Assembly (NCBI GenBank): GCA_041595875.1
Contig: JBFHJN010000084.1
Span: forward strand, 1-8,148
Length of the DNA: 8,148 bases
Direction: 5' to 3'
Source: UBA2279 sp041595875
Lineage (GTDB): Bacteria; Actinomycetota; Coriobacteriia; Anaerosomatales; Anaerosomataceae
Shown: piece after piece, positions 1-5,174 of the stretch
How the letters are laid out: each line of letters starts with the position of its first letter
Position numbering within the stretch: the first letter of the stretch is position 1
Notes under the pieces: generated by a model
Told to the model about the DNA's origin: nothing
The model's input: only the letters and a program-made list of their open reading frames with translations
Database searches by the model: none
Position numbers and translations under genes: made by a program

Positions 1-722
1 CATGACGCCGCCTTTTTCTCGGCCAGGGTCTCTAAGATGACGCCGGTCAGCGTGCCCGTCACGACCGCGAGGATGATGTACCACTTGCCGGGGATGAGCA
101 CGTAAGAGGCAGTCCCCACGACCGCCGCCACCGCTACCACCGCGGCTACCCGCCGAGAGACCACCTGCGGCAGCAACATGGTGAGAAACGCCGCCGGCAT
201 GGCGAAGTCGATGCCCCACTTGAGCGGGTCGGAGATCAGGTGACCGGCCAGTGCGCCCACCAGTGACGCGGCCGCCCACACCACGTAGATGGAGCCGCCG
301 GAAGCGAGCATGAAGTACGGGCTGCCCTGTTCTTCGGGCGTCTCGCGGTAGTGCGTGACCGTGGTGATGTAGGACTCGTCGGTCATGGAGAATGCGACGA
401 AGCGCTGCCAGCGCGAGGTGACCTTCGAAAGGTACGGCGAGAGCGAGAGCCCCATCACCAGGTGCCGCAGGTTCACCAGGAACGTGGAGGCCACCACAAG
501 CGGGATGCCTGCGCCCGAGGCGATCATCACCACCGCCATGAACTGCGAAGCGCCTGCGAACACGATAAGCGACATCAACATGGTCTCGGCGATGTTCAGG
601 CCGGCTTGGATGGCGATCACGCCGTAAGCGAGCCCGAACGGCAGGACGCCCAGAGCCATCGGGAGCGTCTTGACGACGCCCAACCGGAACTGGTGACGAT
701 CATCTTCTGTGGGCTTGTGCAT
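1..722 (-). CDS. azlC: AzlC-family branched-chain amino acid transport protein (3' end at window edge)
   Basis: This is the large integral-membrane subunit of an AzlC/AzlD-type exporter, a family linked to export of branched-chain amino acids and analogues. The frame starts at ATG 722 (an in-frame stop lies a few codons upstream) and gives about 240 residues, the usual AzlC length. Family landmarks are visible: a PFGLAYG segment near residue 28, FAGASQF near 55, NLRHLVMGLSLSPYL near 84 and a TDESYITTV stretch near 114. Several hydrophobic helices follow, including long Ala/Val-rich ones near the C-terminus, and the protein ends in AEKKAAS. Reading reaches base 1 as TCA-TG, so one more base (A) would give a TGA stop overlapping an ATG at bases 3-1. 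That is the ATGA overlap expected with a following azlD, which is inferred and not seen. It lies 54 nt downstream of the SGNH hydrolase gene. The ribosome binding site is weak. Confidence 0.93.
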   Translation of the reverse strand, partial: MHKPTEDDRHQFRLGVVKTLPMALGVLPFGLAYGVIAIQAGLNIAETMLMSLIVFAGASQFMAVVMIASGAGIPLVVASTFLVNLRHLVMGLSLSPYLSKVTSRWQRFVAFSMTDESYITTVTHYRETPEEQGSPYFMLASGGSIYVVWAAASLVGALAGHLISDPLKWGIDFAMPAAFLTMLLPQVVSRRVAAVVAVAAVVGTASYVLIPGKWYIILAVVTGTLTGVILETLAEKKAAS

Positions 723-776
723 CCACGCATGATGTCACAGGTTGGCAAAACGCGCACATGTGAGGGCAGAGACCAG

Positions 777-1448
777 CTACGCAACCTGCTCATCTGAGAG
801 CGCCGCGTACACAGCCTGCGCGATCAGCGTTGCGCCTGCCGCGCCCGGGTGCACCCCGTCAAACCTGAACGCTTCAGGGTGGAGCGAGGTGATCCGGTTG
901 ATATCTATGAAACCGCACTTGAGCTCGCGTGCGATGCCTTCGATCACGCCGCACATCTCGCTGACCGCCGCGTCATCCATGCCGTAGCGGACCTTCTTGG
1001 CTCGTCGTAGGCGGAACAGAGACGGAGGCGTGAGCAGCCAGACTCGCGGGGCGGACGCAAGCGTGATGTAGTGCTCGACCAACGTGCGATAGTCATCGGC
1101 AAAAGGACCGGCGCCTTTCCAGTTGTCGCCGCGTGAATCGTTGGTTCCAAGCATGAGGAACACCACGTCGGGTTCAAACAGGCCGCTGAGCGAGTACGCT
1201 TCGCTGTTCGAGTACGGACGGTCGGCGCTCTGCTGGACCGCATGGCCGTTCACCCCGAAGTTCTGCACGCGATATCCCTGGCCAAGCATCTCTTGCAGCT
1301 GCGCAGGATACGACCGCGTCTTACGGCGCCATACGAACGTCCCCCGCGTGATGCTATCGCCCACACACGCTATCTTCATGGCATCCGCAACAGTCCCCGC
1401 GGGGTGGGTGACTCCTTCTGTCTCAAATTCGACCTCGCCCTGCTTCAC
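777..1448 (-). CDS. SGNH/GDSL-family hydrolase
   Basis: This is a small single-domain esterase/lipase-type hydrolase whose substrate cannot be told from the sequence. The SGNH blocks appear in order: block I GDSIT with nucleophile Ser32, block II Gly in NFGVNG (about residues 63-68), block III GTND (101-104) with the oxyanion Asn103, and block V FDGVHP with Asp197 and His200 as the rest of the catalytic set. There is no signal peptide or membrane helix, so it is probably cytoplasmic. Numbering is from a GTG at 1448, which has a good GGAGG ribosome binding site 4 nt upstream. Family proteins usually begin just before GDS, so the internal ATG at 1379 (MKIACVGDS) is a serious alternative that would remove 23 poorly conserved residues. 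It is divergent from the TetR gene and may be controlled by it. azlC follows 54 nt downstream on the same strand. Confidence 0.9.
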   Translation of the reverse strand: MKQGEVEFETEGVTHPAGTVADAMKIACVGDSITRGTFVWRRKTRSYPAQLQEMLGQGYRVQNFGVNGHAVQQSADRPYSNSEAYSLSGLFEPDVVFLMLGTNDSRGDNWKGAGPFADDYRTLVEHYITLASAPRVWLLTPPSLFRLRRAKKVRYGMDDAAVSEMCGVIEGIARELKCGFIDINRITSLHPEAFRFDGVHPGAAGATLIAQAVYAALSDEQVA

Positions 1449-1551
1449 CCGGCCTCCAACCCCTTCCCCGCTACGCTCATCTACTCAGCTCAGTCTAGCG
1501 CTTGCCGGGTGACCGGCGTGCTGGCGCCCTCCACCGTGGCCCTGACAAGTA

Positions 1552-1562
1552 GTACACTGTAC
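1552..1562. promoter_or_regulatory. Candidate TetR-family operator in the divergent promoter region
   Basis: GTACA-C-TGTAC is a perfect 5-1-5 palindrome, extended weakly on both sides (T1550 with A1564). It lies between the divergent SGNH hydrolase and TetR genes, 61 nt before the TetR start. It overlaps a possible -10 element, TACACT (1553-1558), so bound repressor would block polymerase. Palindromes of the GTACA-N-TGTAC kind are common next to TetR-family genes with this type of C-terminal domain. Assigning it as the operator for this regulator is inference from position and symmetry. Confidence 0.55.
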
Positions 1563-1622
1563 GAACACCCAGTCGCCGAGAAGACCGCGCCGCTTATGGC
1601 GTAGGTAGAAGGAAGCTGCAGG

Positions 1623-2267
1623 ATGTCAGCACGCAAGGCCAACACACCAACACTCACCCGCGAGCAGATAGTGGCTGCCGCGATCACCCTGGTTGACCGC
1701 GAAGGCCTGGACGCGCTGTCTATGCGCAAGCTGGCGGCGGAGCTTGGCATGGGGCCGATGTCGCTCTACTACCACGTGAAGGACAAATCCGCGCTCTACG
1801 ACTTGATACTGGACGCGGTCATGGGCGATGTGGACTACAGCGTGGACGACCCAAGCCTGCCGCCGCACGAGCGCATCATCCGCATGGCCCGCGCGTTTCG
1901 CATGGCGCTTCTTGCGCATCCACATGCAACGGTCATTGCGATGGGCCGGTCCATGCGCACATCCACTCAGCTGAAGCCGGTGGAAGCCATGCTCAGCGTC
2001 TTGCTGGGTGCGGGGCTATCGCCGGACGAAGCGATACGAGCGGTCAACGTGATAGGCCAGTTTGTAGTTGGCACCACCACCATGTACGCCAATCACCTGA
2101 CACAGTCCGAGCATCACGACGACGACTTCGGCGACATAGATCCCGAGGACTTCCCCAACCTTATGGCCGCCCTCTCCGCTGCCGGAACAGGCGGCTGGGA
2201 CGTGGACTTCGAGGCCGGCCTGCAGGCGCTGGTCGAAGGGCTCGTGGTTGCGCGGGCCAGGGAGTAG
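1623..2267 (+). CDS. TetR/AcrR-family transcriptional regulator
   Basis: This is a ligand-responsive repressor-type DNA-binding protein of 214 residues. The N-terminal three-helix DNA-binding domain covers about residues 12-60. The helix-turn-helix reads LSMRKLAAELGMGPMSLYYH (32-51), followed by VKDKSALYDLI, a very typical TetR signature close to the TetR(A/E) style. The C-terminal half is alpha-helical and resembles the TetR_C (PF02909-like) ligand and dimerisation domain; the ligand cannot be predicted. The ATG start is preceded by an AAGGA ribosome binding site with 9 nt spacing. It is divergent from the SGNH hydrolase/azlC pair, with a palindrome in between, so autoregulation and control of that pair are likely but inferred. 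It converges with the HsdR-N-like gene downstream. Confidence 0.95.
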   Translation: MSARKANTPTLTREQIVAAAITLVDREGLDALSMRKLAAELGMGPMSLYYHVKDKSALYDLILDAVMGDVDYSVDDPSLPPHERIIRMARAFRMALLAHPHATVIAMGRSMRTSTQLKPVEAMLSVLLGAGLSPDEAIRAVNVIGQFVVGTTTMYANHLTQSEHHDDDFGDIDPEDFPNLMAALSAAGTGGWDVDFEAGLQALVEGLVVARARE

Positions 2268-2278
2268 TCACTGACTAC
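2264..2278. repeat. Perfect 6-3-6 palindrome over the TetR stop codon
   Basis: GTAGTC-ACT-GACTAC spans the TAG stop codon of the TetR gene. It could fold as a short RNA hairpin at the transcript end. It also shares TAGT and CACTG with the operator candidate upstream of the same gene, so weak binding by the regulator is possible. No T-tract follows, so a terminator role is not clear. Confidence 0.35.
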
Positions 2279-2314
2279 CTGGTTGCACGCGTATACCTGC
2301 GCGTTTCGACTCGC

Positions 2315-2364
2315 GGTGGTGTCAGAGACTGGTCTTGGGACAGAAGACTCTCACTGTGACCACC
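2315..2364. terminator. Bulged hairpin between convergent genes, possible bidirectional terminator
   Basis: GGTGG (2315-2319) pairs with CCACC (2360-2364), TCA with TGA, GAGA with TCTC and GTCTT with AAGAC around a 7-nt loop (2337-2343), giving 17 base pairs with small bulges. The structure abuts the stop codon of the minus-strand HsdR-N-like gene (2365) and lies about 50 nt after the TetR stop. There is no U-tract on either strand, so termination is inferred from position. I could not make it fit an attC site. Confidence 0.4.
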
Positions 2365-3126
2365 CTAACTCGGTACTTCAGCAGCCGCCGGCTTGCGCGG
2401 CGTCTTGGCAGCCTTCTGGACACGCTTCAACTGCTTGTTGACGTTATCGCCCTGAGCATCGATGCGAATCACACAGCCGACCAGTATCTCCGCGAGCTCA
2501 TCGAGCGCAATGCGATTGCCCGAGTCCGACTTGATCTCTGCGCGCAACTTGGTTAGCACCGACTCGCTGAGCAGAAGCTTCGCGATGTTGGTCGACGCAA
2601 GGGCACGCGTTCGCTGATAGAACAGCTCGAGTTCATCTTTGCGCTGCGCTTCCGGCGTCAGCAGGTACAGCAGGTCAACCTTGTCCTTGGGCTTCATATC
2701 CTCGCCGAGAAGGCTGACCTCGAACACCAGCTCATGCTCGACCGGCTTACTGAAGAGAACGCGATGAAGCTGCCACTCAGCGCCGTTGGTAAGGATGACC
2801 CACTCGACGCCCTCGCTCGCAGCGTATGAGACGGCCTGATAGAGATGCTTGTCGTTCAGCTTGGATGCTATCGCTTTGACCTCGATGATGACGAAATGCT
2901 TGCCGTCCTTGCGGATGACAAAGTCAGCAAAGCTGCCCTTTATGCGGTACTCGCCGGTCAAGTTGTCGAAGGCGTCCCAGCCAAGGACATCGCTCACGAT
3001 TGAAGCGACAATGAGTCTGGTATCGCTCTCCTTCGCACCATTGGTGCGAGCCTTCTGGGCGACACTCTTGAACTTGCGAATCCCCTTCGCGACACGCTCG
3101 CGAGCCTTGTCCTGATAAACCGCCAT
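2365..3126 (-). CDS. HsdR N-terminal-like PD-(D/E)XK nuclease-fold protein
   Basis: This is a 253-residue protein resembling the stand-alone form of the type I restriction subunit R N-terminal nuclease domain (HSDR_N type). The catalytic pattern is intact: Glu33 in a helix (ESDTRLIVASIV), Asp68 in GSFADFVI, Glu82-Val-Lys84 in FVIIEVKA, and QAVSYA (Gln97, Tyr101), the QxxxY element of this lineage. No helicase or methylase domain is attached. The C-terminal region (from about 150) is helical and ends in a Lys/Arg/Ala-rich tail that may bind nucleic acid. I chose ATG 3126 because GGGGGA sits 5 nt before it; an adjacent TTG would add one residue. The ribosome binding site lies immediately after the putative attC core box, typical of cassette genes. 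A defence role is inferred from family and neighbours. Such proteins are often annotated only as type I restriction enzyme R domain proteins. Confidence 0.85.
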   Translation of the reverse strand: MAVYQDKARERVAKGIRKFKSVAQKARTNGAKESDTRLIVASIVSDVLGWDAFDNLTGEYRIKGSFADFVIRKDGKHFVIIEVKAIASKLNDKHLYQAVSYAASEGVEWVILTNGAEWQLHRVLFSKPVEHELVFEVSLLGEDMKPKDKVDLLYLLTPEAQRKDELELFYQRTRALASTNIAKLLLSESVLTKLRAEIKSDSGNRIALDELAEILVGCVIRIDAQGDNVNKQLKRVQKAAKTPRKPAAAEVPS

Positions 3127-3137
3127 CAAAGTCCCCC

Positions 3138-3288
3138 TCTGAACGGCCCCGCTTCCAGATCGAGTCTAGCGCATACCCCCAAGATCCGAGCTTTCGGTCT
3201 TCCTGACGTACGTGTTTCGGCTTGAGCAGTGGCCAAGCCCTTTCATCATTCCAGCGCCCGCCCCATCTGCTCGAAGCCGGGGTTAGAT
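3138..3288 (-). other. Putative attC recombination site closing the OLD-1 cassette (degenerate outer box)
   Basis: Read on the minus strand it begins 12 nt after the OLD-1 stop with ATCTAAC (3288-3282), a perfect RYYYAAC R'' box. That box complements the GTTAGAT with which the OLD-1 cassette begins. The other end is GTTCAGA (3144-3138), which keeps the essential GTT but departs from GTTRRRY at two positions. The inner arm pairs CCCG (3148-3151), CTTC (3152-3155) and CAGAT (3156-3160) with CGGG, GAAG and ATCTG, with a single extrahelical base (3277) and a 3-nt bulge (3270-3272). The centre holds smaller hairpins, including GGCTTG/CAAGCC. At 151 nt it is slightly longer than most described attC sites, and it is weaker than the 5049-5152 site. 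Confidence 0.6.
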
Positions 3289-5054
3289 GTGATCATGAAC
3301 TCACAGCCTGTTCCACGCCTGAATCCTGGCCAGCAGACGTCCCATCTGTGATTCCAGGTCATACCTGGTCCACGGGCAAGCGTATTCGGTGCCGTTCGTG
3401 CGCCGTAGTTCTGCAGCGGCCTTCAACGCAAACTCCCGCTTCGAACCTGTGAAGTCCTTGAACTTGGCGTAGCGGTCTAGATTGCCCGCACGCCCTGCGA
3501 CATTGAGCACGGCGTTTGGCAGGTAGCTCTCTATCTCTCTGCCCCCTGTGACCCAGACGTTCTCGTCCCCCGATGCGTCGATCACATCCAGCTTCCTTTG
3601 TAAGAGAGTGCCGCCAGCTGAGGCAAGGTCACTGTCCATGACAACGAATGCGTTTCTCGAAAGACTCAGTGCCGGCAGCAGCGCCTCAAGCTCCATCGCC
3701 TTGATATCAGCGAGTTCGCGGGGAGAGTAGTCGTAGTGGGCCAGACAGGCTCCGCCGTACTCGACGAAGGCATACTCAGAACCTTCGACCGGCATGGCAA
3801 GTCCTTGATCATCGCAGTATCGCTTGAGCCAGGTCCGGATGTAGATCGCGTCAGACACGCCCTCGACCCAAATGACGCCGTTGGCGAGTAGGACGTCGCT
3901 GGCTCGGGCGCCGAGCTCGTCCAGCACGTCAAAGTGTGATTGGCGGTCGGATAGAGCATCGACCTCCGAGACGCTGAGGTTCGATGAGACACGAAGAATC
4001 TGAGCCGAATCCTCGCTAGCCAACATGTCAATCGCTGCCGAAGAGTGCGATGTCACAAAGAGTAGAAAACCCTCCTCATTGGCCTTGTCTACCAGCCAAC
4101 GCACTAGTCTCCTTTGGAGGGCGGGATGGAGGTTGTTCTCCGGCTCCTCGATAGCCATGCAGCAGGAATCCAGCGAAACGGCCGTCTTCTGAACGCGCGG
4201 CCAGATCAGAACGTTCAGCAAAATGAGAACGATTGTCTTCAACCCGCTTCCTGATCGCGAGAGAGACACCCGGCCCTTTGTCGGTTCGTCCAGATAGACC
4301 TCCCAGGTCTTCTGGTCCGAATCATACTGGAGGTCAATGCGATCGAACCGTGCGTCGGGAGCGATGATAGTGTTGAGCTCTTCTCGAAGCTCCTCCTCCA
4401 CCCATGCGCTATCGTATTCGCGATCGTTGGTGACCATCCACATCAAGCTTGTGGCTCCTGAGCCATCCGGAGCCAGGTAGTCTGACTCTTCCGGGTAGCC
4501 TTCAATATTCTCGGGCTTGATGTCCCTCTCGGCTGCAATACGTCGGAAGCTCATCCCTGTCATGGGGTGCTGCAGTTGCGCCAGCAACGAGTATCCGGAC
4601 AACTCCGAGTCCGGGATATCTTCAATCGAAATGAGCTTTTGATTGCGCTTGTTGGCGGCTACAACGGTTGTCGTGGCCCGCCTGCCCTTGAGTTTGCGCA
4701 TCGCCTGGGGTTGCCAGCTGTGGTTGAGCTGCTTCTTGAGCTCGTCAGTGTCTGCCGGGAAGGTCATCTGGATTGACGGCGGCCTGTTGTCGTGCCAGTC
4801 CTCTCGATCCCACCCTTTTGCCACGCCGATGGTATGCGCCACAACATCCATGAGTGCGGACTTGCCGGTGTTGTTCCGACCGATAATCAGGTTCACCGGC
4901 AGGACACGATCGAAGCCCTGGGGCGCTTCACCAAAGCAACGGTAGTTGGCGACCTTCAATGACGTATCAGACAGCTGCACCGCGGTGCCCCCCCCTATGA
5001 GTCATCCGCCAGCGCTCGAGAATACGAGACTAGCTGTGGGCGGTCTACATCTAA
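3144..5054 (-). mobile_element. Putative integron gene cassette B carrying OLD-1
   Basis: Bounds are the predicted strand-exchange points between G and TT of the two core boxes (5055/5054 and 3144/3143 on the minus strand). The cassette holds one promoterless-looking gene in the same direction as the attC sites, as cassettes do. Its first bases, TTAGATGT, complement ACATCTAA at its end over the whole stretch, the relation expected if the circular cassette forms its own attC. The left end depends on the degenerate GTTCAGA box and is less certain than the right end. Confidence 0.6.
3301..4980 (-). CDS. OLD-like ABC-ATPase/TOPRIM nuclease (OLD-1)
   Basis: This 559-residue protein fuses an SMC/ABC-type ATPase to a TOPRIM nuclease domain. 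The ATPase shows Walker A GRNNTGKS (34-41), an ABC signature around SLSRSGSGLK (239-248), Walker B with IEEPENNLHP (catalytic Glu279) and the switch His in TSHSS (His312). The TOPRIM domain follows: VEGVSD with Glu373, the acidic pair VMDSD (Asp449, Asp451) and REIESYL (481-487). All catalytic residues seem present. Relatives cut or nick DNA or RNA, and many act in phage defence as stand-alone OLD proteins, Gabija GajA or PARIS-type ATPase/TOPRIM pairs. The REIESYL element leaves a fused PARIS-like or AAA15-type assignment open. There is no helicase partner. The start is GTG 4980, preceded by a run of eight G (4995-4988) acting as ribosome binding site at 7-8 nt. The run's length decides whether an upstream ATG (5005) is in frame. 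Confidence 0.88.
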   Translation of the reverse strand: MQLSDTSLKVANYRCFGEAPQGFDRVLPVNLIIGRNNTGKSALMDVVAHTIGVAKGWDREDWHDNRPPSIQMTFPADTDELKKQLNHSWQPQAMRKLKGRRATTTVVAANKRNQKLISIEDIPDSELSGYSLLAQLQHPMTGMSFRRIAAERDIKPENIEGYPEESDYLAPDGSGATSLMWMVTNDREYDSAWVEEELREELNTIIAPDARFDRIDLQYDSDQKTWEVYLDEPTKGRVSLSRSGSGLKTIVLILLNVLIWPRVQKTAVSLDSCCMAIEEPENNLHPALQRRLVRWLVDKANEEGFLLFVTSHSSAAIDMLASEDSAQILRVSSNLSVSEVDALSDRQSHFDVLDELGARASDVLLANGVIWVEGVSDAIYIRTWLKRYCDDQGLAMPVEGSEYAFVEYGGACLAHYDYSPRELADIKAMELEALLPALSLSRNAFVVMDSDLASAGGTLLQRKLDVIDASGDENVWVTGGREIESYLPNAVLNVAGRAGNLDRYAKFKDFTGSKREFALKAAAELRRTNGTEYACPWTRYDLESQMGRLLARIQAWNRL

Positions 5055-5152
5055 CGTTCTTAGGTTTGACCTGCAAGATGAGGCCGCCAGGCCTCGGCTT
5101 ATCGAGCGTAGCTCGCTTGCCTCATTCTGTCAGGTCGAAACCTGGGTTAGGT
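5049..5152 (-). other. Putative attC recombination site closing the OLD-2 cassette
   Basis: On the minus strand this 104-nt site runs from ACCTAAC (5152-5146, R'') to GTTAGAT (5055-5049, R'); both match RYYYAAC/GTTRRRY exactly. The boxes pair with one wobble. After short unpaired spacers (GTTCTT at 5056-5061 opposite GG at 5144-5145) comes a 12-bp arm, AGGTTT-GACCTG (5062-5073) with CAGGTC-AAACCT (5131-5143), interrupted by one extrahelical G at 5137. Extrahelical bases like this orient integrase on folded attC. The variable centre adds ATGAGGC/GCCTCAT (5078-5084 with 5119-5125) and a CGAGC-GTA-GCTCG hairpin (5103-5115). Length and layout fit classical attC sites. It is fully intergenic, between the OLD-2 stop and the OLD-1 start. 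Confidence 0.8.
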
Positions 5153-5170
5153 GAGCAGCTGCAGCTCACC
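5150..5170 (-). terminator. Hairpin after OLD-2, overlapping the attC R'' box
   Basis: GGTGAGC (5150-5156) and GCTCACC (5164-5170) form a perfect 7-bp stem with a 7-nt loop, directly after the OLD-2 stop codon (5175). No U-tract follows on the minus strand, so strong termination is not expected. It shares three bases with the R'' box, so in RNA or single-stranded DNA it competes with the attC fold. Confidence 0.4.
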
Positions 5171-5174
5171 CGAT

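Noticed and set aside
755..762. CACATGTG palindrome between the SGNH hydrolase and azlC genes
   Set aside because: An 8-bp palindrome is too short to interpret in a 54-nt gap, and there is no other sign of a regulatory site.
2315..2364. Hairpin after the HsdR-N-like gene considered as a third attC site
   Set aside because: It has no RYYYAAC or GTTRRRY boxes at its ends, is only 50 nt long, and the bulges do not fit the attC arm layout. A bidirectional terminator between convergent genes is simpler.
2362..2369. GTTAGGG on the minus strand at the end of the HsdR-N-like gene as an integron core box
   Set aside because: It ends in G rather than a pyrimidine, overlaps the stop codon, and has no partner box or arm, so it is likely coincidental.
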